Positions 52,104 through 61,362 are shown, counted from the first letter of the stretch. The stretch: DNA of 64,000 nucleotides from Blastococcus sp. HT6-4 (GCF_039679125.1 NZ_CP155551.1:2976001-3040000); one strand, 5' to 3'. Notes: generated by a model not told the origin, from the letters alone. Numbers and translations are program-made.

Positions 52104-53287
52104 GGGATCGGGGTCCTCTCAGGTCGGTCGCGCAGCCAGGCGGCTGCGATCCGTTCGGCGGTGGTCTCGAGCAGGTCGGCCGCGTGCCGCATGCTCCGCT
52201 GGGGGTCTGGTTCGAGCTCGGTCAGGGTGTGGACGTCGTCGATGCCGAGCTCGCGCAGCCGGTCGAGCCTGACGGTGCTGCGGCCGGCGACGGCGACGAC
52301 ACGGGCACCGGCCCTCGCTGCGGCGGCGGCCACGCCGATCGGCCCCTTGCCGTACAGGCTCTGCTCGTCCAGCGAGCCCTCGCCCACGATCACCAGGTCG
52401 GCGCCGGCGACCGCGCGGGCGAAGCCGCTCAAGTCCAGCAGCGTGTCGATGCCCGATCGCACCTCGGCGCCCAACAGCGACGCGGCCCCGAAACCGAGGC
52501 CGCCGGCGGCGCCCGCCCCCGGAAGGTGCCGCACGTCGCGGCCGGTGGCGGCGGCCACCACGTCCGCCCACCGGGCCAACGCCCGGTCCAGCAGCGCGAC
52601 GGTCTCCGCGGTCGCACCCTTCTGCGGGCCGTACACCGCGGCCGCGCCGGAGGGACCGAGCAGGGGGTTGTCGACGTCGCAGGCCACCACGACGGTCGCG
52701 TCCACCAGGCGCCGGTCCAGGTCGTCGAGGTCGAGCCGCACGACGTCCAGCAGGGCGGCCCCACCCCTGGGCGGCGCCTGCCCGGACGCCGTCCAGGCCC
52801 GTGCACCGAGCGCCGCCACCATGCCCGCTCCGCCGTCGCTCGTGGCGCTGCCACCGACGGCGAGCACGATGCGGCGGGCTCCCCGGTCCAGCGCGTCCCG
52901 GACGAGCTCCCCGACGCCGTAGGTGGAGGCCGTCCGGGCGGTGCGGTCGTCCGGCGCCCCACCGGGCAGCCGGCCGAGACCCGCGACCGCGGCCATCTCG
53001 ACGAGAGCGGTGCCCCCGCGCAGTGCATACGTCGCCGTGACGAGCCGCCCCGTGGGGCCGCTCACCTCTCGGGACACCGGCCGGAACCCGTGCGGGAGGA
53101 CCATCTCGACCGAGCCCTCCCCGCCGTCGGCGATCGGGTGCTCGGCCACTCGGGCGCCCGGAAGTCGCCGGCGGAGACCCCGAGCGAGGGCAGCAGCGGC
53201 GCCGGCGGCGGTCAGCGAGCCCTTGAACTTGTCGGGAGCCACCACGATCAGCGGGGAGTCCGGGACCACGGGACAGGTGGCGGACAC
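52100..53287 (-). CDS. Glycerate kinase
   Basis: A 395-aa glycerate kinase of the GarK/GlxK type, phosphorylating D-glycerate to 2-phosphoglycerate. PDKFKGSLTAAGAAAALARGL and HPIADGGEGSVEMVL are the family N-terminal blocks; AVGGSATSDGGAGMVAALG and GPQKGATAETVALLD follow; DLVIVGEGSLDEQSLYGKGPIGVA is near the C-terminus. GTG 53287 follows GGAGGGAG. It is divergent from the BKACE gene, with a palindrome (53333-53345) between, and its stop overlaps the cyclase gene. It suggests a C3 acid as an end product of the neighbouring pathway. Confidence 0.9.
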   Translation of the reverse strand: MSATCPVVPDSPLIVVAPDKFKGSLTAAGAAAALARGLRRRLPGARVAEHPIADGGEGSVEMVLPHGFRPVSREVSGPTGRLVTATYALRGGTALVEMAAVAGLGRLPGGAPDDRTARTASTYGVGELVRDALDRGARRIVLAVGGSATSDGGAGMVAALGARAWTASGQAPPRGGAALLDVVRLDLDDLDRRLVDATVVVACDVDNPLLGPSGAAAVYGPQKGATAETVALLDRALARWADVVAAATGRDVRHLPGAGAAGGLGFGAASLLGAEVRSGIDTLLDLSGFARAVAGADLVIVGEGSLDEQSLYGKGPIGVAAAAARAGARVVAVAGRSTVRLDRLRELGIDDVHTLTELEPDPQRSMRHAADLLETTAERIAAAWLRDRPERTPIP

Positions 53288-53332
53288 GTTCTGCTCCCTC
53301 CGTGTTCCCAAGCGACGCCGGGTGACGCTACG

Positions 53333-53345
53333 CTCGATAATCGAG
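53333..53345. promoter_or_regulatory. GntR-type operator, site 1
   Basis: CTCGATAATCGAG is a perfect 13-bp palindrome (6-bp arms and a central A). It lies between the divergent glycerate kinase and BKACE genes and contains GATAAT, a likely -10 box for the BKACE gene. The same core recurs at 55085, 55131 and 62206. Confidence 0.7.
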
Positions 53346-53368
53346 AACCATCCTAGGGGGAGGGCCCC

Positions 53369-54295
53369 ATGGCGACACAAGCAACATCGGCGATCATCAC
53401 CTGCGCCCCGACGGGCGCGATCCACACGCCGACCATGTCCCCGGCCCTGCCGGTGACGCCGGAGCAGATCGCCGAAGCGGCGCTCGGTGCCGCGTCGGCC
53501 GGCGCGGCGATCGTGCACCTGCACGTGCGCGATCCGCAGGACGGCCATCCGGTGCAGGACCCGGGACTGTTCAAGGAGGTCCTGGCGATCGTCAAGGACC
53601 GCTCCGACGTGGTCATCAACCTCACCACCGGCGGCAGCCCGCAGATGACGGTCGACGAGCGCATCGCACCCGCCGTCGAACTGGCCCCCGAGCTGGCCTC
53701 GCTGAACATGGGCTCGATGAACTTCGGCCTCTTCCCGATGCTGGACCGTTACCCCTCCTTCCAGCACGAGTGGGAGCGCCGGCACCTGGCGAACAAGGAC
53801 GTCGTCTTCAAGAACACCTACGCCGACATCGAGCGGATCCTGAAGCTCTGCGGCGACCAGGGCACCCGGTTCGAGTTCGAGTGCTACGACACCGCACACC
53901 TGTATAACCTCGCGAACATGCTCGATCGCGGGCTGGTGCGACCACCGCTGTTCGTCCAGACTGTCTTCGGCCTCCTCGGCGGCACGGGCAACGACTTCGA
54001 GGACCTCGCGCACATGCGGCGGACGGCCCAGCGGCTGTTCGGGACCGAATGGGAGTGGTCGGTCCTCGGTGCCGGATCCGGGCAGATGCGCCTCGGCACG
54101 ATCGCCCTGTCCCTCGGCGGGAACGCCAGGGTCGGGCTCGAGGACTCCCTGTGGGACGGTCCCGGCACGCTGGCCGAGTCCAACGCCGCCCAGGTGGAGC
54201 GGATCACCGCCATCGCACGTCTGCTCCATCGCGACGTCGCCTCTCCGAATGAGGCGCGGCGACGCCTCGACCTGCGAGACTCGACGGCCCGATGA
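53369..54295 (+). CDS. BKACE (DUF849) beta-keto acid cleavage enzyme
   Basis: A 308-aa TIM-barrel enzyme of the BKACE/DUF849 family. Characterised relatives (such as the lysine-fermentation enzyme Kce) condense a beta-keto acid with acetyl-CoA, giving acetoacetate and a new CoA thioester. ITCAPTGAIHTP is the N-terminal block, IVHLHVRDPQDG (about 48-59) holds the two zinc-binding His residues, and NARVGLEDSLW carries the conserved Arg/Glu. The substrate is defined by the side chain and cannot be read directly. ATG 53369 follows GGGGGAGGG. It is directly followed by the GntR gene, and a palindromic operator lies upstream. Confidence 0.87.
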   Translation: MATQATSAIITCAPTGAIHTPTMSPALPVTPEQIAEAALGAASAGAAIVHLHVRDPQDGHPVQDPGLFKEVLAIVKDRSDVVINLTTGGSPQMTVDERIAPAVELAPELASLNMGSMNFGLFPMLDRYPSFQHEWERRHLANKDVVFKNTYADIERILKLCGDQGTRFEFECYDTAHLYNLANMLDRGLVRPPLFVQTVFGLLGGTGNDFEDLAHMRRTAQRLFGTEWEWSVLGAGSGQMRLGTIALSLGGNARVGLEDSLWDGPGTLAESNAAQVERITAIARLLHRDVASPNEARRRLDLRDSTAR

Positions 54296-54329
54296 GGGTC
54301 GTCCGAGAACAGCGGGACAGGATGGTGGG

Positions 54330-55040
54330 ATGAGCCAGAGCGAAACGAGCTCCGACTTCGGTGGCGAGCTGCTCTCGGCGACCGTGAAGCGCCTGGTCCT
54401 GGATCGCATCGTCCAGGGGCACTACCAGCCCGGCGAGCGGATCGTGGAGTTCAAGCTGGCCAAGGAGCTGGGACTGAGCCAGTCCCCCGTACGCGAAGGG
54501 CTCCGCGAGCTCGCCGCCGTCGGCATCGTCACCATCCACCCGCGCCGCGGCGCCCGCGTGCGCCTCCCCAGCGCCAAGGAACTGGCCGACGTCAGCCTGG
54601 TGCGCGCCGAGATCGACGCGCTGGCCGCCCGCCTGGCGGCCGACCGCATCTCCGACGGCAGACTCGACGTCCTCCAGGGGCTGATCGAGGACATGCTCAC
54701 GCGACTGGACGCCGGGGACTTCTCCGGCGTCACCGATGCCGACGTCCGCTTCCACCACCTCATCGCCGAGGCATCGGAGAACCACGCCCTCGTGCGGGCC
54801 TTCGAGCAGCTGGCTCCGTTCGCCCGGACCTTCATCACCCTGACCCTGCCCGACGTGGACGTCCGGGAGATCGTGCTGCAGCACCGTCCGATCCTGGACG
54901 CGCTGCGGGCGCGGGACGCCGGGCGCGCGGCGGAGTCCGCCCGGGCCCACCAGCTCTCGGTCAGTGACCTCCTGCAGACCCACTTCCCCGCCGCGCTCGG
55001 CGACCCGGCCCAGTCACAGGAGAGCACCGTCCGCACCTGA
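54330..55040 (+). CDS. GntR/FadR (FCD-domain) transcriptional regulator
   Basis: A 236-aa regulator. The winged-helix N-terminus (LAKELGLSQSPVREGLRELAAVGIVTIHPRRGARV, about 44-78) is of the GntR type, with the FCD ligand-binding domain after it (DADVRFHHLIAEASENHALVRAFEQL and HRPILDALRARDAGRAAESARAHQ). Histidines and Asp residues fit the metal and ligand pocket of FCD proteins, which usually bind carboxylic acids. It lies 34 bp after the BKACE gene, probably in one operon. It is the likely reader of the TCGAT-A/T-ATCGA palindromes in this block. Confidence 0.88.
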   Translation: MSQSETSSDFGGELLSATVKRLVLDRIVQGHYQPGERIVEFKLAKELGLSQSPVREGLRELAAVGIVTIHPRRGARVRLPSAKELADVSLVRAEIDALAARLAADRISDGRLDVLQGLIEDMLTRLDAGDFSGVTDADVRFHHLIAEASENHALVRAFEQLAPFARTFITLTLPDVDVREIVLQHRPILDALRARDAGRAAESARAHQLSVSDLLQTHFPAALGDPAQSQESTVRT

Positions 55041-55083
55041 TCGCCCTCCGCCCGGCGGAGGCGCAGACGCGTCCAGTGCCACT

Positions 55084-55097
55084 GTCGATTATCGAGA
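55084..55097. promoter_or_regulatory. GntR-type operator, site 2
   Basis: Core TCGATTATCGA at 55085-55095 is a perfect palindrome just upstream of the -35 box TTGACG (55102-55107) of the alcohol dehydrogenase promoter. It lies 46 bp (centre to centre) from site 3. Confidence 0.7.
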
Positions 55098-55101
55098 GAC
55101 C

Positions 55102-55131
55102 TTGACGGCACACCACCGTAGCCCCTAGTTT
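55102..55131 (+). promoter_or_regulatory. Promoter of the dehydrogenase/Mo-hydroxylase operon
   Basis: TTGACG (55102-55107) and TAGTTT (55126-55131) are 18 nt apart. Operator copies lie on both sides, at 55085-55095 and 55131-55141. Confidence 0.65.
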
Positions 55132-55141
55132 CGATAATCGG
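55129..55141. promoter_or_regulatory. GntR-type operator, site 3
   Basis: Core TCGATAATCGG (55131-55141), one mismatch from the site 1 core, touching the -10 box of the downstream promoter. Confidence 0.65.
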
Positions 55142-55218
55142 TGATGTACCTCACGCCATCGCGCTGCGTGCACCGACCGACCGCCGGGGCCACCCACGAT
55201 GCACCTGGAGAACCACGA

Positions 55219-56274
55219 ATGACCGAGACGATGCAAGCCCTGGTGGTCCTGGAGCCCGACGTCCTGGAGATCCAGCAAAAGCCCGTTCCCGAACCAGGGC
55301 CCAACGAGGTCCTCGCCCGGGTACGGGCGACCTCGATCTGCGGCACCGACGCGCACCTGATCCGTGGCGACTACCCCGGTTTCTGGCCGCCGGCATTCCC
55401 CTTCACCCCGGGCCACGAGTGGGCCGGCGAGATCGTGGCGCTCGGTCCGGGAGCCGAGGCCTTCGGCTGGCAGGTCGGCGACCGCGTCGCCGGCACCAGC
55501 CACAACGCCTGCGGCGCCTGCCAGAAGTGCGTCGAAGGCCAGTACAACCTCTGCGAGAACTACGGGAAGCCCGGGCTGCACGCGCAGTACGGGCACAACG
55601 TCCAGGGCGTCGATGCCACCTACGCCGTCCACAACGTGAAGTGCATCTTCCGGCTCCCCGACGAGGTCTCCTTCGACGAGGGCGCGGTCGTCGACCCGGC
55701 GAGCATCGCCCTGCACGTGGCCCGCCGCGGCAACATCAAGCCCGGGGACACTGTCGTGGTCACCGGCGCCGGGGCGATCGGCCTGCTGGCCGGCGACGCG
55801 GCCTTCATCTGCGGCGCCGCCCGGGTGGTCGTGGCCGGCCGCGGCCAGCGCCTGGAGAAGGCGGCGGCAATGGGCTTCGAGACGGTCGACACCAATGCCG
55901 GGGACCCGGTGGCCGCGGTTCGGGAGCTGACCGGCGGACTGGGCGCCGACGTCGTCCTCGAGTGCGCCGGCGTGCCGGACACCCTCACCTGGGCCATGGC
56001 GATGCTGCGGCGGGGCGGCCGCTGCGCCATGGTCGGCATCCCGACCGAGGACGTCGCGCTGCGCATGCAGGCCCTCGTGCTCGATGAGCTGGAACTGGTC
56101 GGCTCGCGCGCCTCGGCCGGCGAGATGCGCCGGGTGATGCCCTTCGTGGCCAACGGCCGGATGCGGGTCGGGGAGCTGATCACGCACAGCTTCCCGCTCG
56201 CGGAGTACGAGCAGGCGCTCACCGTCTTCAACGACCGATCCAGCGGAGCCATCAAGATCATCATCCACCCCTGA
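55219..56274 (+). CDS. Zinc-dependent alcohol dehydrogenase
   Basis: A 351-aa medium-chain dehydrogenase (MDR). Catalytic zinc ligands are Cys41 (SICGTDAH) and His66-Glu67 (GHEWAG). The structural zinc site is Cys98, Cys101, Cys104 and Cys112 (CGACQKCVEGQYNLC). The NAD(P) fold is GAGAIGLLAG. It oxidises a polyol or other secondary alcohol, closer in layout to threonine/sorbitol dehydrogenases than to ethanol dehydrogenase. ATG 55219 has GGAG ~9 nt upstream. It is first in an operon followed by the three Mo-hydroxylase genes, after two operators and a promoter. Confidence 0.88.
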   Translation: MTETMQALVVLEPDVLEIQQKPVPEPGPNEVLARVRATSICGTDAHLIRGDYPGFWPPAFPFTPGHEWAGEIVALGPGAEAFGWQVGDRVAGTSHNACGACQKCVEGQYNLCENYGKPGLHAQYGHNVQGVDATYAVHNVKCIFRLPDEVSFDEGAVVDPASIALHVARRGNIKPGDTVVVTGAGAIGLLAGDAAFICGAARVVVAGRGQRLEKAAAMGFETVDTNAGDPVAAVRELTGGLGADVVLECAGVPDTLTWAMAMLRRGGRCAMVGIPTEDVALRMQALVLDELELVGSRASAGEMRRVMPFVANGRMRVGELITHSFPLAEYEQALTVFNDRSSGAIKIIIHP

Positions 56275-56302
56275 CCGGTCGACCCCGGAAAGGACGGCGA
56301 CG

Positions 56303-57157
56303 ATGCCGAAGTACTACCGGCCGACCACCCGAGCCGACGCGCTCGCCGCGCTCGCCGAGGGCGGTGAGCGCGCACGGCCCCTCGTGGGCGGCACCGACCT
56401 CCTGGTCGGGCTGCGGCACCACACCGTCGAGCCGGACCTGCTCGTCGACCTCAAGGCCGTGACCGACCTGCCCGGACCGGTCGTCGTCACCGACGACGGG
56501 GTGCAGTTCGGCGCTACCTGCACCCTCGGCGAGCTGGTCGCCCATCCCGTGGTGCGGGAGTGGTATCCGGCGCTGGTCGAGGCGTCGGTCACCGTCGGCT
56601 CCGTGGCCATCCGCAACCGGGCCAGTCTCGTCGCGAACTCGTGCAACGCCTCGCCCGCGGCCGACACCGCTCCCCCGCTGCTCGTGCACGGGGCACGCGT
56701 GACGATCGCCTCGCTGGACGGGGACCGCAGCGCCTCGCTGGACGAATTCTTCCTCGGCCCGCGGCGGACGCTCTGCGGACCCGGCGAGCTGGTGACCCGG
56801 ATCGAGCTGCCCCGGCCCGGACCAGGTGCGGGATCGGCCTTCCGCCGACTCACCCGGCGGCGGGGCGTCGACCTCGCCACGGTCAGCGTGGCCGCCGGGG
56901 TCGGCCCGGACGGCGGGCTGGTGCTGGGAATGGGCGCGGTCGGACCGCGGCCGCTGCGCACCGAGGTGCCGGGCCCGGTCGACCTGGCCGACGACGCCGC
57001 CCTCGAGGAAGCCGTCGACCGGCTGGTGTCGGTCGCCACCCCGATCTCCGACGTCCGGGGCAGCCGCGAGTACCGGCTCGCGACGCTCCGCGTCCTCACC
57101 CGGCGCGCGATCCTCGCCGCGGCGGCCCGACGCAACCCCAGGGAGATGGCGTCATGA
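56303..57157 (+). CDS. Mo-hydroxylase FAD subunit (CoxM/XdhB type)
   Basis: A 284-aa FAD-binding medium subunit of the xanthine-dehydrogenase family. LVGGTDLLVGLRH binds FAD, and TVGSVAIRNRASLVANSCNASPAADTAPPLL is the second flavin contact. CO-dehydrogenase-C-like C-terminus (RGSREYRLATLRVLTRRAI). It carries electrons from the iron-sulphur subunit. Located 28 bp after the alcohol dehydrogenase; its stop overlaps the 2Fe-2S gene start (ATGA). Confidence 0.88.
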   Translation: MPKYYRPTTRADALAALAEGGERARPLVGGTDLLVGLRHHTVEPDLLVDLKAVTDLPGPVVVTDDGVQFGATCTLGELVAHPVVREWYPALVEASVTVGSVAIRNRASLVANSCNASPAADTAPPLLVHGARVTIASLDGDRSASLDEFFLGPRRTLCGPGELVTRIELPRPGPGAGSAFRRLTRRRGVDLATVSVAAGVGPDGGLVLGMGAVGPRPLRTEVPGPVDLADDAALEEAVDRLVSVATPISDVRGSREYRLATLRVLTRRAILAAAARRNPREMAS

Positions 57158-57654
57158 CCACCAACGACCACGTCGTCGATGACGAGCTGCAGACCGTCAC
57201 GCTGACCCTGAACGGCAAGGCGCGGACGGTCGCCGTCCCCGCGCACCGCACACTGCTCGACGGACTCCGCGAGGAGGCCGGGCTGCCGGGCACCAAGAGC
57301 TGCTGCGCCGAGGGAGAGTGCGGTGCGTGCACCGTGCTGCTCGACGGCAAGGCGGTGAACTCCTGCCTCGTCCTGTGCGTCGAGGCCGAGGGGCACGAGG
57401 TCACCACCGTCGAGGGGCTCTCCGCCGACGGGCTGACCGACCTGCAGGAGGAGTTCCTCAACGCCGGCGCCGTGCAGTGCGGCTTCTGCATCCCGGGACA
57501 GGTCGTCTCCGCGGAGTACCTGCTGCGGAACAACCCGTCCCCCGACGAGGCGGAGATCCGCGAGGCGCTGTCGGGCAACCTGTGCCGCTGCGCCGGCTAC
57601 CAGCGCATCGTGGCCGCGGTACAGGCCACCGCCGTCCGGAGGGCGGCGCAGTGA
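57154..57654 (+). CDS. Mo-hydroxylase 2Fe-2S subunit (CoxS/XdhC type)
   Basis: A 166-aa two-cluster ferredoxin-like subunit. The plant-type cluster is in SCCAEGECGACTVLLDG (cysteines 51, 56, 59) with Cys71 downstream. The second cluster is formed by CGFCIPG (109/112) and LCRCAGY (144/146). It passes electrons from molybdenum to FAD. Overlaps both neighbours by 4 nt (ATGA at 57154, GTGA at 57651), so the three subunits are made in equal amounts. Confidence 0.92.
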   Translation: MTTNDHVVDDELQTVTLTLNGKARTVAVPAHRTLLDGLREEAGLPGTKSCCAEGECGACTVLLDGKAVNSCLVLCVEAEGHEVTTVEGLSADGLTDLQEEFLNAGAVQCGFCIPGQVVSAEYLLRNNPSPDEAEIREALSGNLCRCAGYQRIVAAVQATAVRRAAQ

Positions 57655-59975
57655 CCACGGCCCCGGAGCGAGCCATCCAGCAGCGGGACGAGCTCGGCCT
57701 GCCGTCGGATCTCCACCCGCACGGGCAGGTCGGCCGGCCGGTCCTCCGGTACGGCGGCGGCGACCGGACGTCCGGCGCCCAGCAGTTCGTCGCCGACCTG
57801 CGGTTCCCCGGCGCGCTCCAGGTCGCCCTGGTGACGGTGCCGGTCGGCTGCGCCGACGTGCTCGGCATCGACACCACGGCCGCCCGGTCCGTCCCCGGCG
57901 TCGTCGACGTGGTGACCGCGGCGGAGCTGCCCTCCCCCGTGCCGCGGTTCGGCGTCTCGCACACCGACCGCCCGCTGCTCGCGGACGGCCGGGTCAATTA
58001 CCACGGCGAACCCGTCGCGGCGGTGCTCGCCGAGACCCTCGACGCCGCCCAGGCAGCCGCGCGCGCCGTGGTCGTCGACTACCGGGAGCTGCCGGGCGCC
58101 TACTCGCTCGACGCCGCTCTGGCTCCCGACGCGCACCTCGTCCAGGCCCCCGCAATCCGCCCGGGGGATGCCCTCGCCGACACCAACGTGCTCGAGGAGG
58201 CGCACTACGCCTGGGGCGACATCGCGGCGGAAGAGGCGCGCGCCGACGTCGTCGTCGAGAACACCTACACGTTCCCCATGGTCACGCACTTCCCGATCGA
58301 GCCGGGCGGCACCGTCGTCGTCCCGACCGACCAGGGCGGCCTGGACGTCTACTCCCCCGTGCAGCACCCCTACCTGCTGCAGCGCACCATCGCCTCGGTC
58401 ATGGGGTTGCCACTGAACCAGGTGCGCGTCTTCGCGCCCGACCCCGGTGGCGGCTTCGGCGGCAAGCAGAACCCCAAGCTCGAGCCGCTGATCGCCTTCC
58501 TCGCGCTGCGCACCCGGCGGACCTGCCGGATCGTGCTGTCGCTGGAGGAGACCTTCCAGAGCATGCGGCGCGCCGGCTGCCGGATGACCGCCCGCACCGG
58601 CTTCACCTCCGACGGTGAGCTCACCTTCCACCGCGTGGAGGCCGACTTCCAGATCGGCGCCTACGCCGACGTGGCCCCGCGCGTCATGGGCAAGGGCAGC
58701 TACGTCGCGGCCGGGCCCTACCGCATCCCGGGGGTGCGGATCGACGCCCGCGCCGTCATGACCAACACGACGCCGAGTACCGCCTTCCGCGGCTTCGGCA
58801 GCCCGCAGGTCTCCTGGGCGTTGGAGTCGCAACTCGACGCCGGCGCCCGGGAGCTGGGCCTCGACGGCCTGGAGATCCGGCGACGCAACCTGGTCGCCAA
58901 GGGTGAGGCGTTCGTGCGCGGCGAATCCGCCGCCGCGGCCGACGGCGAGTGGCACCAGAGCCTGGAGAAGGCCGCCGAGCTGATCGGCTGGGGGACGCCG
59001 CTGCCGCCGAACCGCGGCCGTGGCATCGCGGTGGGCATCAAGCCCGGCGCGACCTCAGGTCTGTCGCAGAGCCTCGTGCGCCTGCTGTGCGACGGCAGCG
59101 CGATCGTCTACGCGGGCACCTCCGACATGGGCCAGGGCGCGCGCACGCTGTGGCAGCAGATCGTCGCGGACGAGCTCGGCGCGCGGCTGGACCAGGTGAC
59201 CGTGGTCAGTGGCGACACCGGCACGGTGCCGTTCGACCTGCAGACGTCAGCGAGCCGGTCGACGGTTTTCATGGGCTCGGCCGTGCTCGAGGCCTGCCAG
59301 GACGTGCGTCGGCGGGTGCTGGAGCTGTACGCCGATTCGACGGGCGTGGCCGCCGGCGAGCTCGAGGAGAAGCCGGGCGTGCTCGTCACCCCCGACGGCG
59401 AGGTGAGCCTGCCCGAGGCGGCCCGCCAGGCACTCGGGTCGCTGCGCGGCGAGTTCATCGGCCAGGGAACCCGGCGGCTGCGCGGCAAGAGCACGCACCC
59501 GCTCGGCGGCGACGCGGCCTTCTACGAGTTCAACGCCACCGCGATCGAGGTGGAGGTCGACCGCGAGACCGGCGAGCTGCTGCTCACCCGGCACGTCACG
59601 GTCAGCGACGTCGGCACCGAGCTCAACCCGCTGCAGGTGGTCTCCCAGGACGAGGGCGCGGCGATCATGGGGCTGGGCCACAGCCAGATGGAGCAGCTGC
59701 TGCTCGACGAGCACGGCCGGATCCGCAACCTCGGGGCACTGGACTACCGGATCCCCACGTTCAAGGACGTCCCGCTCGAGCTGACCAGCGCCGCCGTGGA
59801 GAACCACGACGGCCCGGGCCCGTACGGCTCGAAGGGCATCAGCGAAGGCGCCCTGCTGTGCACCGCCGGCGCGCTCGGCGCCGCGGTCACCGACGCCACC
59901 GGCGTCGTCATCCGCGACCTCCCGCTCACCCCCGAGCGGGTGTGGACGGCGCTCCAGGACGCCGCCACCGACTGA
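57651..59975 (+). CDS. Mo-hydroxylase molybdopterin subunit (XDH type)
   Basis: A 774-aa large subunit of the xanthine-oxidase family. The N-terminal domain (GRPVLRYGGGDRTSGAQQFV) is followed by PDPGGGFGGKQNPKLEPL, AFRGFGSPQVSWALE, the molybdopterin region TSDMGQGARTLWQQIVADELG and the catalytic glutamate of SKGISEGALL near residue 732. The AFRGFG loop is XDH-like and lacks the CoxL CO-dehydrogenase motif, so aldehyde, purine or N-heteroaromatic hydroxylation is more likely than CO oxidation. GTG 57651 overlaps the previous gene. No XdhC or MoCo maturation gene lies in the window. Confidence 0.9.
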   Translation: MTTAPERAIQQRDELGLPSDLHPHGQVGRPVLRYGGGDRTSGAQQFVADLRFPGALQVALVTVPVGCADVLGIDTTAARSVPGVVDVVTAAELPSPVPRFGVSHTDRPLLADGRVNYHGEPVAAVLAETLDAAQAAARAVVVDYRELPGAYSLDAALAPDAHLVQAPAIRPGDALADTNVLEEAHYAWGDIAAEEARADVVVENTYTFPMVTHFPIEPGGTVVVPTDQGGLDVYSPVQHPYLLQRTIASVMGLPLNQVRVFAPDPGGGFGGKQNPKLEPLIAFLALRTRRTCRIVLSLEETFQSMRRAGCRMTARTGFTSDGELTFHRVEADFQIGAYADVAPRVMGKGSYVAAGPYRIPGVRIDARAVMTNTTPSTAFRGFGSPQVSWALESQLDAGARELGLDGLEIRRRNLVAKGEAFVRGESAAAADGEWHQSLEKAAELIGWGTPLPPNRGRGIAVGIKPGATSGLSQSLVRLLCDGSAIVYAGTSDMGQGARTLWQQIVADELGARLDQVTVVSGDTGTVPFDLQTSASRSTVFMGSAVLEACQDVRRRVLELYADSTGVAAGELEEKPGVLVTPDGEVSLPEAARQALGSLRGEFIGQGTRRLRGKSTHPLGGDAAFYEFNATAIEVEVDRETGELLLTRHVTVSDVGTELNPLQVVSQDEGAAIMGLGHSQMEQLLLDEHGRIRNLGALDYRIPTFKDVPLELTSAAVENHDGPGPYGSKGISEGALLCTAGALGAAVTDATGVVIRDLPLTPERVWTALQDAATD

Positions 59976-60065
59976 CCCCGTCGCCCGGAGGGGCGAGGAC
60001 GGCGGACCCCGAGGGGTGACCGCCGACGGCACCACCGACCTGTTCCCCGTCACAAAGGAGTGGCC

Positions 60066-61346
60066 ATGTCCCGCAAGCCCGTCGTCTGTCTCGCCGGCAC
60101 CCTTGACACCAAGGGAACCGAGTACTCCTTCGTGCGAGACGAACTGCTCGCCAGCGACGTCGACGTCCTCGTCGTCGACTGCGGCGTCCTCGGTGACCCC
60201 TATTTCTCCCCGGACATCCCCGCCTCCGAGGTGGCGTCCCGCGCCGGCGTGGACCTGGACACCTTCGCCGCCGGCGTCGAAGGCGGCGCCGGTGGCCGCA
60301 GCGTGGCCGTCGGGAAGATGAGCGAGGGCCTGCGTGCCGTCCTGACCGACCTGTGCGCCGAAGGGAGGATCGACGCGGTCCTCGGGCTCGGTGGCACGGG
60401 GGGCACCGATCTGCTCGGCGGTGCGCTGCAGCACCTGGGCATCGGCGTGCCGAAGCTCATCGTGAGCACGATGGCGTCCAACAACACCCGGCCCTACGTC
60501 GGGCACTCCGACATGATGATGATGAACGCCGTCACCGACATCGCCGGGCTGAACCGCATCTCCAAGCTGGTGCTCAGCAACGCCGCGCACGCCGCCGCCG
60601 GGATGGCCCGCGGGTACGAGGCCACCAAGGCACAGGCCGATGCCAGCAAGCCGCTCATCGCCATCTCGATGTTCGGCGTCACCACCCCGGGCGTCATGCG
60701 CATCCGGGAGCAGCTGGAGGAGAACGGCTTCGAGGTCGTGACCTTCCACGCGGTCGGCGAGGGCGCCGGCATGGAGCACCTGATCGACACCGGTGCCATC
60801 GACGGCCTGATCGACTACACGCTGCCCGAGATCATCAACCACTGGAACAAGGGCATCTTCGACCCGGGCTGCGAGCGGATGGAGGCGGCCGTCCGCACCG
60901 GGATCCCGCTGGTGGTCGTGCCAGGCGCGGCCGAGTGCTTCAACTTCGGCGCGCGGAACACGATCCCGGCCGAGTTCGACACCGAAGAGCGCAACATCAT
61001 CATCCACAACCCCAACATCACGTCCCTGCTGGCGACCCCGGACGAGATGCGCCGGCTCGGCGAGTACATCGCCGACCACGTCAACCAGGCACCCGGTCCG
61101 AAGGCGGTCGCGCTGCCGCTGAACGGCCTGGACAACTACTTCAAGGAGGGCAGCCAGTGGCACGGCGTGGACGTCTCGCCGCTGCTGGACGCCATCCGCG
61201 CCACTCTGGACCCCTCCGTCGAACTGATCGAGATGGAGAACAACGTCAACGACACGGCGTTCGCCGACGCGGTCTTCCAGCTGTTCACCAAGCAGTGGGA
61301 GTCCCGCCGGGGCATCCCGGTCGCCACCGCGACGACCGCCGGCTGA
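60066..61346 (+). CDS. UPF0261 / Tm-1-like ATP-binding domain protein
   Basis: A 426-aa protein with the UPF0261/Tm-1 N-terminal fold. CLAGTLDTKGTEYSFVRDELL, then GLGGTGGTDLLGGALQHL, TMASNNTRPYVGHSDMMMMNAVTDIAGLNRISK and VVVPGAAECFNFGAR are family blocks. It lacks the second, PEP-hydrolase-like barrel found in some longer relatives. The bacterial function is unsettled; several relatives lie in catabolic clusters. ATG 60066 follows AGGAG. It is 90 bp after the Mo subunit on the same strand and followed by a hairpin. In this locus it is likely to act on a pathway intermediate. Confidence 0.82.
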   Translation: MSRKPVVCLAGTLDTKGTEYSFVRDELLASDVDVLVVDCGVLGDPYFSPDIPASEVASRAGVDLDTFAAGVEGGAGGRSVAVGKMSEGLRAVLTDLCAEGRIDAVLGLGGTGGTDLLGGALQHLGIGVPKLIVSTMASNNTRPYVGHSDMMMMNAVTDIAGLNRISKLVLSNAAHAAAGMARGYEATKAQADASKPLIAISMFGVTTPGVMRIREQLEENGFEVVTFHAVGEGAGMEHLIDTGAIDGLIDYTLPEIINHWNKGIFDPGCERMEAAVRTGIPLVVVPGAAECFNFGARNTIPAEFDTEERNIIIHNPNITSLLATPDEMRRLGEYIADHVNQAPGPKAVALPLNGLDNYFKEGSQWHGVDVSPLLDAIRATLDPSVELIEMENNVNDTAFADAVFQLFTKQWESRRGIPVATATTAG

Positions 61347-61362
61347 GCCCACGCCCGTCCCG

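Noticed and set aside
57651..59975. Aerobic carbon-monoxide dehydrogenase
   Set aside because: The large subunit has the XDH-like AFRGFG loop and lacks the CoxL active-site motif; no Cox accessory genes are present.
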